In this document: positions 21,849 to 30,608 of the stretch, one piece after another
Position numbering within the stretch: the stretch's first letter is position 1
How the letters are laid out: the number at the start of each line of letters is the position of its first letter
Notes under the pieces: generated by a model
What the model was told of the DNA's origin: nothing
Seen by the model: the letters and a program-made list of their open reading frames with translations, nothing else
The model's database searches: none
Made by a program: the position numbers and the translations under genes
Origin: Microbacterium croceum
GTDB lineage: Bacteria; Actinomycetota; Actinomycetes; Actinomycetales; Microbacteriaceae
Direction of reading: 5' to 3'
DNA: 64,000 bases
Assembly (NCBI RefSeq): GCF_023091245.1
Contig: NZ_JAHWXN010000002.1
Span: 558,001 to 622,000 of the forward strand

Positions 21849-21954
21849 CCAATCACCCGCCGGCGCCCTGGGGGGATTCCCTCGGACAAGATCAGGGGTC
21901 GCTCAGGGGTTCACCCCATGGTCGGCGCGCGCCGGTGGCGGACAGTATCGAAGC

Positions 21955-23514
21955 ATGACGATTCCGACAGCGCCTCCGCCTGCCGCCGACGCGACCGATC
22001 CCGCCGCCGGCACCCGCACTCCGCACGCCGCCTCTCCCTCTGCCGAGCGCTTCTTCCTCTGGTTCGCCGGTCTCGGCATCGCACGCTCCGACGGCTGGCT
22101 CGGCGGCATCGCCGCGGGCATCGCGGCCCGACTGCGCATCGATCCGCTGATCGTCCGCGGTGTGCTGGTGATCGCCGCGCTGTTCGGGCTGCCGGTGATC
22201 TTCCTCTACGCCCTCGCCTGGGCACTGCTGCCGGATGCCGACGGGCGGATCCACGCCCGCGACCTGCTCAACCGGGACTTCCAGCCCGTGCAGCTCGGCA
22301 TCCTCGGCATGGCCGTCGTCGGCCTCATCCCGACGGCACCCTTGAGCGGCCGCCTGTTCGGCCTCGGCTACGAGAGCTGGTCGGCCCTGTCCGTCTTCGG
22401 CTGGATCGCCGGACTGGTCGTGGTCGGCGGCCTGCTCTTCCTGATCGTGCGTGCTGCGAGCCGCACCCCGGATGTCTCCGCGTCGAGTGGGCAGGCTTCG
22501 CCCGACTCCGCGGCTCCGGGAGCATCCGCGACCCTCGGCGATTCGGGTACCGCCGAGGGCGCGGGTGCGACACCGCCGCTCCCCGCGGTTCCTGCGCCTG
22601 ACGCCGCCGGAGAACACGCGTTCTCCGCCGCCGAGCGACCGATCGCCCCCACTCCGCTCCCCGCGAGCACCCAGAACCCCGAAGAGCTCGCCGCCTGGCG
22701 CGCGCAGCATGCCGCCTGGCGGGAGCAGGATCAGGCCTGGCGCCGACAGCAGCAGGACGCCGAACGTGCCGCGCGCGACCAACTGCGCCGAGAGCGCCAG
22801 GCCGCCGCAGCGACCTTCGCGACCGAGGCAGCGGAGCGTCGCCGCCTCCGCCGGGCGTCGAACCCGCGCGCGAGCTTCGCGTTCGTCGCGTCCGCGATGG
22901 GGCTGGCACTGGTGGTCGGCGCGGCCGTGGGACTCACGGGCGGCCCGACGGCCGGCGCTCTGGGCTTGCTGTCCGCCGCACTGGTGCTCGCGGTGGGCAT
23001 GATCGTCGCCGGTCTGTTCCGCCGTCGCAGCGGCTTCCTCGCCTTCCTCACGATTCTCACGCTGGCCGGAGGCGTGACCGCGAGCTCGTTCGCGACCTTC
23101 GACGACCTGACCCTCGGCTGGGCCTCGGTGTCGAACGTCGAGTCCTCGCACGTGCGCCAGCCGTTCGGCGACCTCAACGTCACACTCCTGCCTCACGACG
23201 ACGCACCGCGCCCGATCGTGATCGATAAGGGGACCGGACAGACCTGGATCGATGTGCAGCCCGGAGTGGAGCTCGAGCTCAGCGCGACCCTGGGCACCGG
23301 AAGCGTGACCTGGATGCGCACGGACCCCGACACGGGTGCCGTGCTCGACTCCGGCATCTGGCCGCTGGTGGGGCAGCAGGACGGAACCCAGACGGCCGTC
23401 GCAACAGCGGCCGCCGAGAACACTCCGGTGCGGACACGACAACCGGTCACGATCACCCAGACCTCCGGCGATGTCCGGGTCATCATCTACGACAGCACGG
23501 AGGAAGAGCGATGA
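21955..23514 (+). CDS. PspC domain membrane protein with LiaF-like C-terminus
   Basis: 519 residues. A disordered N-tail precedes a PspC domain at about 35-90. Hydrophobic helices, a long Ala/Pro/Glu-rich cytosolic linker (about 165-290) and three to four further helices follow. The last 130 residues form a beta-rich domain (SSHVRQPFGDLNVTL, WIDVQPGVELELSA) like the LiaF/cell-wall-active-antibiotics-response domain. LiaF proteins restrain the LiaRS system. TATCGAAGC directly precedes ATG 21955, consistent with a leaderless transcript. The stop overlaps the next start (ATGA). Confidence 0.82.
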   Translation: MTIPTAPPPAADATDPAAGTRTPHAASPSAERFFLWFAGLGIARSDGWLGGIAAGIAARLRIDPLIVRGVLVIAALFGLPVIFLYALAWALLPDADGRIHARDLLNRDFQPVQLGILGMAVVGLIPTAPLSGRLFGLGYESWSALSVFGWIAGLVVVGGLLFLIVRAASRTPDVSASSGQASPDSAAPGASATLGDSGTAEGAGATPPLPAVPAPDAAGEHAFSAAERPIAPTPLPASTQNPEELAAWRAQHAAWREQDQAWRRQQQDAERAARDQLRRERQAAAATFATEAAERRRLRRASNPRASFAFVASAMGLALVVGAAVGLTGGPTAGALGLLSAALVLAVGMIVAGLFRRRSGFLAFLTILTLAGGVTASSFATFDDLTLGWASVSNVESSHVRQPFGDLNVTLLPHDDAPRPIVIDKGTGQTWIDVQPGVELELSATLGTGSVTWMRTDPDTGAVLDSGIWPLVGQQDGTQTAVATAAAENTPVRTRQPVTITQTSGDVRVIIYDSTEEER

Positions 23515-24014
23515 GCGCCGACACCACCCCGACCAGCCCCCTGGATGACGCGGTGGGCGAGACGGATGCGACGGCCGTGACACCCGGACCGATCGCGGAT
23601 GCTGCCGCTCTGCCGTCCCCCACGCAGGCCGACGTGAACGGCGAGGTGCAGACGGAGTACGCTCCCCCTCCCGCCGACGACGGAACGGCGCACTCCGCCC
23701 CCGTTGCGGCCACGGCTGCGGTGTCATCCACCGCAGACTCCGCCTCTGCATCCGCGGCTTCCGCCGAACCGACGCCGCCGCGCACCCGCGGCGCGGCGAT
23801 CGTCTGGGGGCTGCTGTTCGCCGCGATCGCCGCGTTCGGGATCTGGACCCTCACCGACGACGACCGGCGCGCGAGCACAGCCGACTGGATCACGACCTTG
23901 ACTCCGAACACGGTCTACTCGCTCGTGCTGCTGACGATCGGCGTGCTGATCCTGGTGAGCGGCGCGGTCGGACTGATCCGCCACGCCCAGCGCCGCGCTG
24001 CTCCCCAGAGATGA
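23511..24014 (+). CDS. Small membrane protein, partner of the PspC locus
   Basis: 167 residues. The first 95 are acidic and Ala/Ser/Pro-rich, probably disordered. Two membrane helices follow (about 98-115 and 138-157) joined by a loop with DDDRR, and the end is basic. I recognise no named family. Its start overlaps the preceding stop by four bases (ATGA), so it is co-translated with the PspC/LiaF-like protein and probably belongs to the same envelope function. Confidence 0.7.
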   Translation: MSADTTPTSPLDDAVGETDATAVTPGPIADAAALPSPTQADVNGEVQTEYAPPPADDGTAHSAPVAATAAVSSTADSASASAASAEPTPPRTRGAAIVWGLLFAAIAAFGIWTLTDDDRRASTADWITTLTPNTVYSLVLLTIGVLILVSGAVGLIRHAQRRAAPQR

Positions 24015-24052
24015 CACGGGTGCGCCGCCCGGCGCCCGATACTCTGGATCAC

Positions 24053-24796
24053 ATGGCGACTCAGGGACGGCGACCGGCGCGGCGCACCGGCGGAGCGACG
24101 CCCGCGCGTCGCGGCAGGGCGGGGGCCGCGAAGAAGCCCGCCGCGAAGTCCCGCACGAAAGCACAGGCCAAGGTCGTCTTCGACGCCCCACGCAGCGCAC
24201 CGGAGGAGCCGCATCTCTTCCGCCTCGGAGCGGTTCCCGGTGCCACTCCCGGCCGCTGGATCGACGCGTGGAAGCAGCGGATGCCTCACGTGCGACTCGA
24301 GCTCGTGCCGATCTCCGCCGCCGAGCAGCGCGCCGCACTCGCCGATCTGGATGCGGCCCTGGTGCGGCTGCCGCTCGTCGATCCGACGCTGCACATCATC
24401 CCGCTCTACGACGAGGTTCCGGTCGTGGTCGCCGGCGCGGACTCGCACCTCCTGGCGGTCGACGAGCTCTCCACGGCCGATCTCACCGGCGAAGTCGTGA
24501 TCGTCCCGCGCGACGACGTGCTCGGTCCGCTCGAGCTCCCCGGCACGGTGAGCCCGAACTTCCCCGCACTCGAGACCACTGCCGACGCCATCGCTACCGC
24601 CGCCTCTGGAGCCGGCATCGTGATCGTGCCGATGTCGCTGGCACGTCTGCACCACCGCAAGGACGCCGACTACCGTCCCCTGGCCGACGGCCCGTCGTCG
24701 ACCGTGGCCCTGGTCTGGCCGCGGGACCGTACGACAGACGATGTCGAGACGTTCGTGGGCATCGTGCGCGGGCGCACCGCGAACTCCTCGCGCTGA
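24053..24796 (+). CDS. LysR-type substrate-binding domain protein lacking the DNA-binding domain
   Basis: 247 residues from ATG 24053. The first 45 residues are a basic Ala/Lys/Arg tail (AKKPAAKSRTKAQAK) resembling histone-H1-like tails. Residues about 55-240 follow the periplasmic-binding fold of LysR effector domains (RLGAVPGATPGRWIDAWKQR, VRLELVPISAAEQ, DEVPVVVAG, and ETTADAIATAASGAGIVIVP). No winged helix is present. It could still bind DNA through the basic tail, or act as a ligand-binding modulator. GATACTCT lies 12 nt upstream as a possible -10. Confidence 0.75.
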   Translation: MATQGRRPARRTGGATPARRGRAGAAKKPAAKSRTKAQAKVVFDAPRSAPEEPHLFRLGAVPGATPGRWIDAWKQRMPHVRLELVPISAAEQRAALADLDAALVRLPLVDPTLHIIPLYDEVPVVVAGADSHLLAVDELSTADLTGEVVIVPRDDVLGPLELPGTVSPNFPALETTADAIATAASGAGIVIVPMSLARLHHRKDADYRPLADGPSSTVALVWPRDRTTDDVETFVGIVRGRTANSSR

Positions 24797-24944
24797 CCGG
24801 GCATCCGCAACTCAGGAGATCCGTACCGGTTCGATGACCGCACGCCCGGAAAAGTGCCCCGAGCGCTCGGTTCTTCGTGAGTCATGGACACGGTGCGAGC
24901 GCGACGGCGTTCTCGCCTCCCCCGTTGATCGTTAGAATCGCCGG

Positions 24945-25661
24945 ATGGCTTCGCTTCTCTACGTCTGCGTGCGTCCTGAGCGCGGGGCGGCGGATGCTGA
25001 ACATGCGTCGTTCCGTCGTGCGCTCGGCGCCGAGGCGGTCGATCGGCTCGATCTGCTCGACGAGCCGCTCGACCCCGCACGTCTCGCGCGCTACCGCGGT
25101 GTGGTCGTCGGCGGCTCCCCGTTCAACGTCAGCGACCCCGTGAAGGACGAGGTGCAGCTGCGCGTCGAGTCCGACCTGCGCCGCATCGCGCGTCGGGCGA
25201 TCGACGGTGACATCGCCGTGTTCTTCACGTGCTTCAGCATCGGCGTCGTGACCCGCATGCTCGGCGGCGAGGTGACCACCGCGACCCCGGAGGCCGCGAG
25301 TGCCACGGTCATCCGCACCACGGCCGACGGCGCGGTCGACCCGGTCTTCGGTCCCAGCTCCCCTGCCCTGACGGTGTTCACCGCCCACAAGGAGAGCGCG
25401 GTCGCACTGCCCGCCGGCGCCACCCTGCTCGCGACCAACGACTCCTGCCCCGTGCAGGCGTACCGCGTGGGCACGCACCTGTACACGGCGCAGTTCCACC
25501 CCGAGCCCACGCCCCGCGACTTCGCCGATCGGATGACGTTCTACCGCACGACCGGCTACTTCGACCCCGAGGAGTTCGACCGCGTGCAGCACCAGGTGCT
25601 GACGGCGTCCGTGACCGAGGGCGCGGCGCTCCTGCGCCGGTTCGCCGACACCTTCGCCTGA
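24945..25661 (+). CDS. Class I glutamine amidotransferase-like protein
   Basis: 238 residues. FFTCFSIGVV is in the nucleophile-elbow position and FHPEPT supplies the His-Pro-Glu of class I amidotransferases. VVVGGSPFNVSD is the oxyanion region. The usual GxCxG elbow is altered (T-C-F-S-I), though the Cys is kept. It stands alone, like the GMP-synthase-related amidotransferase homologues of unknown substrate. TAGAAT at 24933-24938 ends six bases before ATG 24945, so the mRNA is probably leaderless. Confidence 0.8.
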   Translation: MASLLYVCVRPERGAADAEHASFRRALGAEAVDRLDLLDEPLDPARLARYRGVVVGGSPFNVSDPVKDEVQLRVESDLRRIARRAIDGDIAVFFTCFSIGVVTRMLGGEVTTATPEAASATVIRTTADGAVDPVFGPSSPALTVFTAHKESAVALPAGATLLATNDSCPVQAYRVGTHLYTAQFHPEPTPRDFADRMTFYRTTGYFDPEEFDRVQHQVLTASVTEGAALLRRFADTFA

Positions 25662-25692
25662 GGCCGACTCGGCTCCGACCGCACGCCCGACT

Positions 25693-26157
25693 TCAGCCCG
25701 CCGAACCCCGCAACAGCTCGACCCGTTCACGCAGGTATGCCCCCAGCGGCATGTGCCCTCCGGCCGCACTCCAGCGCACTTGCGGCACCCCATCGATCAG
25801 GGCGAGCGGCCCGGAGGATCCGCCGGCGTCCACGGCATCGACGTCGATGATGCTCCAGCCGACGTGCACGACCTCGCCCTCGGCGAAGCCGCCCCGCAAC
25901 GCTTCCTCTCGGCGCACCGCGCGCTCACGCGCCGACTCCGCGGTGTAGCCCCGCCGGCCCGGGTCCGCCGCGCGCAGCACCTCGGCGGTCGCCAAGGCGT
26001 GCGTCTCCGTGAGCAGCAGCACGCCGAGGTGCCACGCGGCCCCGACCCGCACGATGCGCCGGCCGCGCCACCGGGATTCGCGTTCTTCGCCGAGCCCCTC
26101 CTGCGGGGCGCCGACGAGGTCGTGGGCGGCCTGCGTCAGCAGAGCGGATGCCGTCAT
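25693..26157 (-). CDS. Conserved hypothetical protein
   Basis: 154 residues, soluble, no recognised family. It is rich in Arg, Glu and Gly and has a central segment LGVLLLTETHALATAEVLRA followed by a helical Arg/Glu region. On the minus strand the stop of the upstream antiporter gene overlaps this start (TGATG), and AAGGAG lies seven bases before ATG 26157, so the two are translationally coupled. GTG 26160 is an alternative start. Coupling suggests a role alongside the antiporter, but nothing in the sequence shows which. Confidence 0.65.
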   Translation of the reverse strand: MTASALLTQAAHDLVGAPQEGLGEERESRWRGRRIVRVGAAWHLGVLLLTETHALATAEVLRAADPGRRGYTAESARERAVRREEALRGGFAEGEVVHVGWSIIDVDAVDAGGSSGPLALIDGVPQVRWSAAGGHMPLGAYLRERVELLRGSAG

Positions 26158-27371
26158 CACAGTTCTCCTTGCGGAAGTTCGTCGGCGGGACGTCGGCCGG
26201 CGATCCGGTCACGGTCTCCGTGCAGCAGCATCCCCAGCACCGGGAAGAACAGCACCGACAGCATGCCGGCGCCGACGAGAGCGGCTGCAGTACCCGGCTC
26301 GATCATCTTCTCATCCACGCCGATCGCGGTCACGGCGACGATGATCGGCAGGCCCGTCGCGGTGAGGAGCCCGAGAGCCGCACGGTCGCGCACCGTCGCG
26401 CGGTCCGGTGCGGAGAACTGCGCGGCGGAACCGCGGATCACCAGCAGCGCGATCAGGAACAGCGGCACCAGCGCCATCGCGGCCGGCGAGCTCAGCAGCG
26501 CCTGCAGATCGAAGTTCACGCCGGTGTACAGGAAGAAGATCGGCACGAGGAACCCGAACGCGATCCCCTCGAGCTTGCTCTCCACCGCCTCCGCATCCTT
26601 CTTCGGCGCGCGTGCCATGATGATGCGCCACACGGCTCCGGCGACGAAGGCACCGAGCAGCATGTCGAGATCGAGCATCACGCTGAGTCCCACGAGCGCC
26701 GCGATCAGCAGCAGCACGAACCGCACACCGAACTGATCGGAGGTGTGCAGCGTGGCGCGCACGATCGCGTGCAGCCGGCCGTGCGGCACGCGGTGGGCCG
26801 CCACCACCGCCACCACCGCGAGCAGCACGAACGCGAGGAGCACGGCCGCGGCGACCGGAGTCGTGCGGGTGCTGAGGAAGATCGAGATCGCGATCAGCGG
26901 CAGGAACTCACCGACCGCTCCGATGGCGGTGAGCGCCTTGCCGAAAGGGGTGTCGAGCTCGCGCGCATCCCGCAGGATCGGCATCAGCGTGCCGAGAGCG
27001 GTGGAGCTGAGCGCGATGCCGATCACCACCATGCCCTCGCCCGGAGCGAAGAAGAACCCGACGCCGATGCCGAGGGCGACGCTCATCACCCAGCCGAGCG
27101 ACGCGCGCATGACGGGTCGTCCGGCCACGGCGCGGAAGTCGATCTCGGAACCGGCGACGAAGAACAGCATCGCCAGGCCGAAGTCGCTGAGCTTCTCGAG
27201 CAGGGCGTGCGGCTCGACCCAGCCGAGCACGGCGGGCCCGACGAGGATGCCGAGCACGAGCTCGAACACGATGATCGGGACCCGCACGATCGGCCGGACG
27301 CCGCGCGCCAGCAGCGGCGCGGCGACAGCGAGCAGAGGGATCAGCACCAGTCCTACGTCGCCCGCGTTCAC
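26157..27371 (-). CDS. Kef-type cation:proton antiporter (CPA2)
   Basis: 404 residues with about 12 membrane helices. LGILVGPAVLGW and the central FVAGSEIDF motif (helix 4-5, acidic residues in the ion path) are typical of the CPA2 Na+/H+ and K+/H+ exchanger family. The C-terminal RCK/TrkA nucleotide-binding domain of KefB/KefC is absent. The start is GTG 27371; the minus strand reads GATACCCT just before it, so a leaderless transcript is likely. The downstream hypothetical protein is co-translated. Confidence 0.87.
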   Translation of the reverse strand: MNAGDVGLVLIPLLAVAAPLLARGVRPIVRVPIIVFELVLGILVGPAVLGWVEPHALLEKLSDFGLAMLFFVAGSEIDFRAVAGRPVMRASLGWVMSVALGIGVGFFFAPGEGMVVIGIALSSTALGTLMPILRDARELDTPFGKALTAIGAVGEFLPLIAISIFLSTRTTPVAAAVLLAFVLLAVVAVVAAHRVPHGRLHAIVRATLHTSDQFGVRFVLLLIAALVGLSVMLDLDMLLGAFVAGAVWRIIMARAPKKDAEAVESKLEGIAFGFLVPIFFLYTGVNFDLQALLSSPAAMALVPLFLIALLVIRGSAAQFSAPDRATVRDRAALGLLTATGLPIIVAVTAIGVDEKMIEPGTAAALVGAGMLSVLFFPVLGMLLHGDRDRIAGRRPADELPQGEL

Positions 27372-27454
27372 GGACTCAGGGTATCGAGTCGTCCACGATT
27401 CGTCCGGTGGCGCGCATCCACGGCAGAATCGAAGCACATCCCCGAGGAGCGTTC

Positions 27455-28306
27455 ATGTCACAGCCCGATACCGCCCGCCTCCTGATCGCCTGCGACGACC
27501 AGCCCGGCATCGTCGCGGCGGTGGCCGGAGTGCTCTCCGCGCACGGCGCGAACATCATCTCGCTCGACCAGCACTCGACCGACTCCGAGGGCGGGCGCTT
27601 CTTCCAGCGCACCGTCATCCACCTCGAGGGGTTGGCGGCCGCGCGCCCGGCGCTCGAGGCGGACATCGCCCAGGTCGCCGAGCGCTTCGGCATGGAGTGG
27701 TCGCTGCACGACACCGCCCGCCGCAAGCGCGTCGCGATCTTCGTCTCGAAGTACGACCACTGCCTGATGGAGCTGCTGTGGCGCACGCAGCGCGGGCAGC
27801 TTGACATCGACATCACCATGGTGGTGTCCAACCATCCCGACCTCGCCGAGTCCGTGCGGTCCTTCGGGGTGCCGTTCGTCCACATCCCCTCGGGCGACAA
27901 GCAGGCCATGGAGCAGCGTCAACTCGAACTGCTGCGCGGCAATGTCGATCTGGTCGTGCTCGCGCGCTACATGCAGATCCTCACCGACGACTTCATCCGT
28001 GAGCTCGATGCCCCGGTGATCAACATCCACCACTCGTTCCTGCCCGCCTTCATCGGGGCGAACCCCTATGCCCGGGCCAAGGAGCGCGGCGTGAAGCTGA
28101 TCGGCGCCACCGCGCACTACGCGACCGCCGACCTCGACGAGGGGCCGATCATCGAGCAGGATGTGACACGCGTCACGCACTCCGACTCGGCCGCCCAGCT
28201 GCAGAGCCGTGGCGCCGACGTCGAGCGCCTGGTGCTCGCCCGCGCCGTGCAGTGGCACGCGGAGGACCGCGTGATCGTGCACGGCAAGTCGACCGTCATC
28301 CTCTGA
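27455..28306 (+). CDS. purU: Formyltetrahydrofolate deformylase
   Basis: 283 residues. An N-terminal ACT-like domain (LLIACDDQPGIVAAVAG) is followed by a formyltransferase-fold domain with NIHHSFLPAF and the C-terminal DEGPIIEQDV. PurU hydrolyses 10-formyl-THF to formate and THF and balances one-carbon units. Length and motif order match the family. ATG 27455 follows GAGGAG. It is divergent from the antiporter gene and convergent with the nitronate monooxygenase gene (19 bp apart). Confidence 0.95.
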   Translation: MSQPDTARLLIACDDQPGIVAAVAGVLSAHGANIISLDQHSTDSEGGRFFQRTVIHLEGLAAARPALEADIAQVAERFGMEWSLHDTARRKRVAIFVSKYDHCLMELLWRTQRGQLDIDITMVVSNHPDLAESVRSFGVPFVHIPSGDKQAMEQRQLELLRGNVDLVVLARYMQILTDDFIRELDAPVINIHHSFLPAFIGANPYARAKERGVKLIGATAHYATADLDEGPIIEQDVTRVTHSDSAAQLQSRGADVERLVLARAVQWHAEDRVIVHGKSTVIL

Positions 28307-28325
28307 CGACGACCGACGCGCACGG

Positions 28326-29369
28326 TCACCGGGCGGGAACCCCCTCCACGAGCTCGGCGAACGCCTCGGCCGCCGTGCCGTAGCGTGCGAGCGGCGCGGC
28401 CTGCCCCATCCACAGCGACTGCAGCTCGCCCAGGTTCTGCTGTCCCGCCGCGGCGCGGAACTTCCCGGTGAGCCAGTTCTGCATCGGGAACGGGGCGATC
28501 GTGCCGCTGGCCTCGATCGCGCGCACGGCACGGTTGCGGGCTCCACGGGCGAGGCGTCCGCTCATGGCCCTGGTCAGCACCATCTCATCGGCCGCGGTAC
28601 GGCGGATCGCCTCGCGGTGCGCGTCGGTGATCGCGGACTCCGCGGTGGCGAGGAAGGCTGTGCCGATCTGAGCGCCCTGCGCACCCAGAGCGAAGGCGGC
28701 GGCCACCCCGCGGCGGTCGGAGATGCCCCCGGCGGCGATCACCGGCACATCGACCGCGTCGACCACTTGCGGGACGAGCGGGAACGTGCCGACCAGCGAC
28801 TCCTCGGCGGTGCGGAGGAACGAGACCCGATGGCCGGCGGCTTCCGCGCCCGTGGCCACGACGGCATCCACTCCTCCCTCGGCGAGCGCCACCGCCTCCG
28901 CGACCGTGGTCGCGGTGCCGATCACCCGGACGCCGCGGTCATGCGCCTCCGCGATCAGCGCCTCCGACGGCACGCCGAACACCACGCTGAGCACAGCGGG
29001 CGCCACGTCCCAGACCGCCTCGAGCTGTTCGTCGAGCGAGGGCAGGTACGCCTCGGGTCGTGCGGGGAGCTCTTCGCCGACCGCCTCGAAGAACGGCTGC
29101 AGCGCCTGCGCGAAGATCGCATGCTGGGCGTTCGGCGCGACCTCATCGCCCATGGGGAGCCAGATGTTCACTGCGAAAGGCTGAGACGTCGCCGCCCGCA
29201 GCTGGGCTCCGGTCTGCCGGATGCGATCGCCGTCATAGCCGTACAGCCCGAAAGAACCGAGACCGCCGGCCTCGCTCACCGCCGCCGTCAGCGGCACCGA
29301 CGACAGGCCGCCGAAGGGGCCGAGGACGATCGGATGCTCGATGCCGACCAGGTCGCGCAGATCACTCAT
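28326..29369 (-). CDS. Nitronate monooxygenase family flavoprotein
   Basis: 347 residues with a TIM-barrel FMN fold. The N-terminal IEHPIVLGPFGGLSSVPLTAAV, the central ATGAEAAGH and the later VIAAGGISDRRGVAAAFALG (phosphate-binding loop) are all hallmarks of NMO/2-nitropropane dioxygenase relatives. It should oxidise alkyl nitronates such as propionate-3-nitronate with FMN. It is monocistronic; the next gene diverges. The exact substrate is uncertain because related enoyl reductases share the fold. Confidence 0.88.
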   Translation of the reverse strand: MSDLRDLVGIEHPIVLGPFGGLSSVPLTAAVSEAGGLGSFGLYGYDGDRIRQTGAQLRAATSQPFAVNIWLPMGDEVAPNAQHAIFAQALQPFFEAVGEELPARPEAYLPSLDEQLEAVWDVAPAVLSVVFGVPSEALIAEAHDRGVRVIGTATTVAEAVALAEGGVDAVVATGAEAAGHRVSFLRTAEESLVGTFPLVPQVVDAVDVPVIAAGGISDRRGVAAAFALGAQGAQIGTAFLATAESAITDAHREAIRRTAADEMVLTRAMSGRLARGARNRAVRAIEASGTIAPFPMQNWLTGKFRAAAGQQNLGELQSLWMGQAAPLARYGTAAEAFAELVEGVPAR

Positions 29370-29488
29370 GTGTCGAGGCTACGCCGCACCGCACGCCAGA
29401 GCGCCGGCTGTGACGCCCCATCCGCCGATGCCCGACCGCCCGGCGTCCCGCGCCCGGTGCTACCCTCGCAGCAGAGGGGAGAGCGCAC

Positions 29489-29761
29489 ATGAGCGAGTGG
29501 TTCGGGCAGATGCTGAGCATCGTCCTCACGGCGCTCGGCCTGGTCTCCGTCCCGGATGCCGCCGCTCTCGGCCTCGCGATCGCCCTCATCGCCGTGACCG
29601 CTCTCACGCTCGCGCTGGTCCTGAGCCTGCAGCGGGCCACGGGCCGTACCGCGCCGCATCCCTGGCGAGCCATCGACGTCTCCACCCTCCTCTCGCAGAG
29701 CGATCCGGATGCCGCGGGGCACCCGCGCCCGCGAGCGCCGGGAGTCGCGACCGCCGCGTAG
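29489..29761 (+). CDS. DUF6412-like small membrane protein
   Basis: 90 residues, with one or two hydrophobic helices in the first 50 residues and a polar Pro/Arg tail. It appears to be DUF6412, a short actinobacterial family I associate with a YidC-type insertase gene, and the neighbour here is indeed a YidC paralogue 63 bp downstream. ATG 29489 has AGAGGGGAGAG upstream. The function is unknown; a helper for membrane insertion or assembly is a guess from position. Confidence 0.6.
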   Translation: MSEWFGQMLSIVLTALGLVSVPDAAALGLAIALIAVTALTLALVLSLQRATGRTAPHPWRAIDVSTLLSQSDPDAAGHPRPRAPGVATAA

Positions 29762-29824
29762 TCCGTTCCGACCGGGACCGCGCGGCTTTCGCCGACCCTT
29801 CCCGACCTCTCGAACGGACATCTG

Positions 29825-30592
29825 ATGGACTTCTTCGCCTTCCCACCTCTCGCTGCCCTCCTGGACGCCGCCTATGGCGCCCTCGCCGGGCTCTCGTCCC
29901 TGCTCGAACCCCTCGCCGGCGGTGCCGCATCCGCCGCCGCCGTGATCCTCGTCACACTCCTGGTGCGTGCTCTGCTCATTCCCGTCGGCATCTCGCAGGC
30001 CAAGGCGGAGCTGACCAGGGCACGCCTCGCACCGAAGCTGCGCGAGATCCAGCGCCGCCACAAGAAGAACCCCGAACGACTCCAGCGCGAGACGCTCGCG
30101 CTGTACCGCTCCGAGAACACCTCGCCGTTCGCGGGGATGCTGCCCGTGCTGGCGCAGGCCCCGGTGGTCGGCATCCTGTACACGCTGTTCCTGCGTCCCG
30201 AGATCGCCGGGCACCCCAACGAACTCCTCACCCACGACCTGTTCGGCGCCCCGCTCGGCACGAGCCTGGTGTCCGCGATCTTCGGCGGCACCGCGACCCC
30301 TGCCACGTTCCTGGTGTTCGGCACGCTGCTGGCGATCATGATCGCGGTCGCCGAGGTCACCAGACGGGTGTTCCGTCCCGCACCCGTCGAGGACGACTCA
30401 CCCCTCAACTCCCCGGCGATGGCGCGGATGATGAGCGCTCTGCACTACCTGACCGCGGTCTTCGCGGCGTTCGTCCCGCTGGCCGCCGCCCTGTATCTCA
30501 CGGTGACCGTGGTGTGGACGCTCGCACAGCGGGCGATCCTGCGCCGCCGCTACCCGCTCCCGGTGGCGACGCCTGCGCGGGTGGCCGCCTGA
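29825..30592 (+). CDS. YidC/Oxa1-family membrane protein insertase (paralogue)
   Basis: 255 residues with five membrane helices and the conserved sequence ILVTLLVRALLIPVGISQAK, which positions the Arg of the hydrophilic groove, plus a basic cytosolic loop (KLREIQRRHKKN). It inserts membrane proteins with or without SecYEG. It is not next to rpmH, rnpA or jag, where the housekeeping yidC sits, so it is probably a second copy. The C-terminus is short and basic. Confidence 0.85.
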   Translation: MDFFAFPPLAALLDAAYGALAGLSSLLEPLAGGAASAAAVILVTLLVRALLIPVGISQAKAELTRARLAPKLREIQRRHKKNPERLQRETLALYRSENTSPFAGMLPVLAQAPVVGILYTLFLRPEIAGHPNELLTHDLFGAPLGTSLVSAIFGGTATPATFLVFGTLLAIMIAVAEVTRRVFRPAPVEDDSPLNSPAMARMMSALHYLTAVFAAFVPLAAALYLTVTVVWTLAQRAILRRRYPLPVATPARVAA

Positions 30593-30608
30593 CGGCTCCC
30601 CCGGCCGC

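Noticed and set aside
24797..24944. tRNA-like GGTTCGA word near 24827
   Set aside because: No cloverleaf can be formed around it; no acceptor stem pairing or anticodon arm is visible.
26179..27371. KefB/KefC glutathione-gated potassium efflux identity
   Set aside because: The membrane part fits CPA2, but the RCK/TrkA-N domain and KefF/KefG partner are missing, so only the broader antiporter name is used.
26148..27485. 445-codon plus-strand frame opposite the Kef-type antiporter
   Set aside because: It is His/Arg/Glu/Gln-rich in a way produced by reading hydrophobic codons in reverse; no family features.
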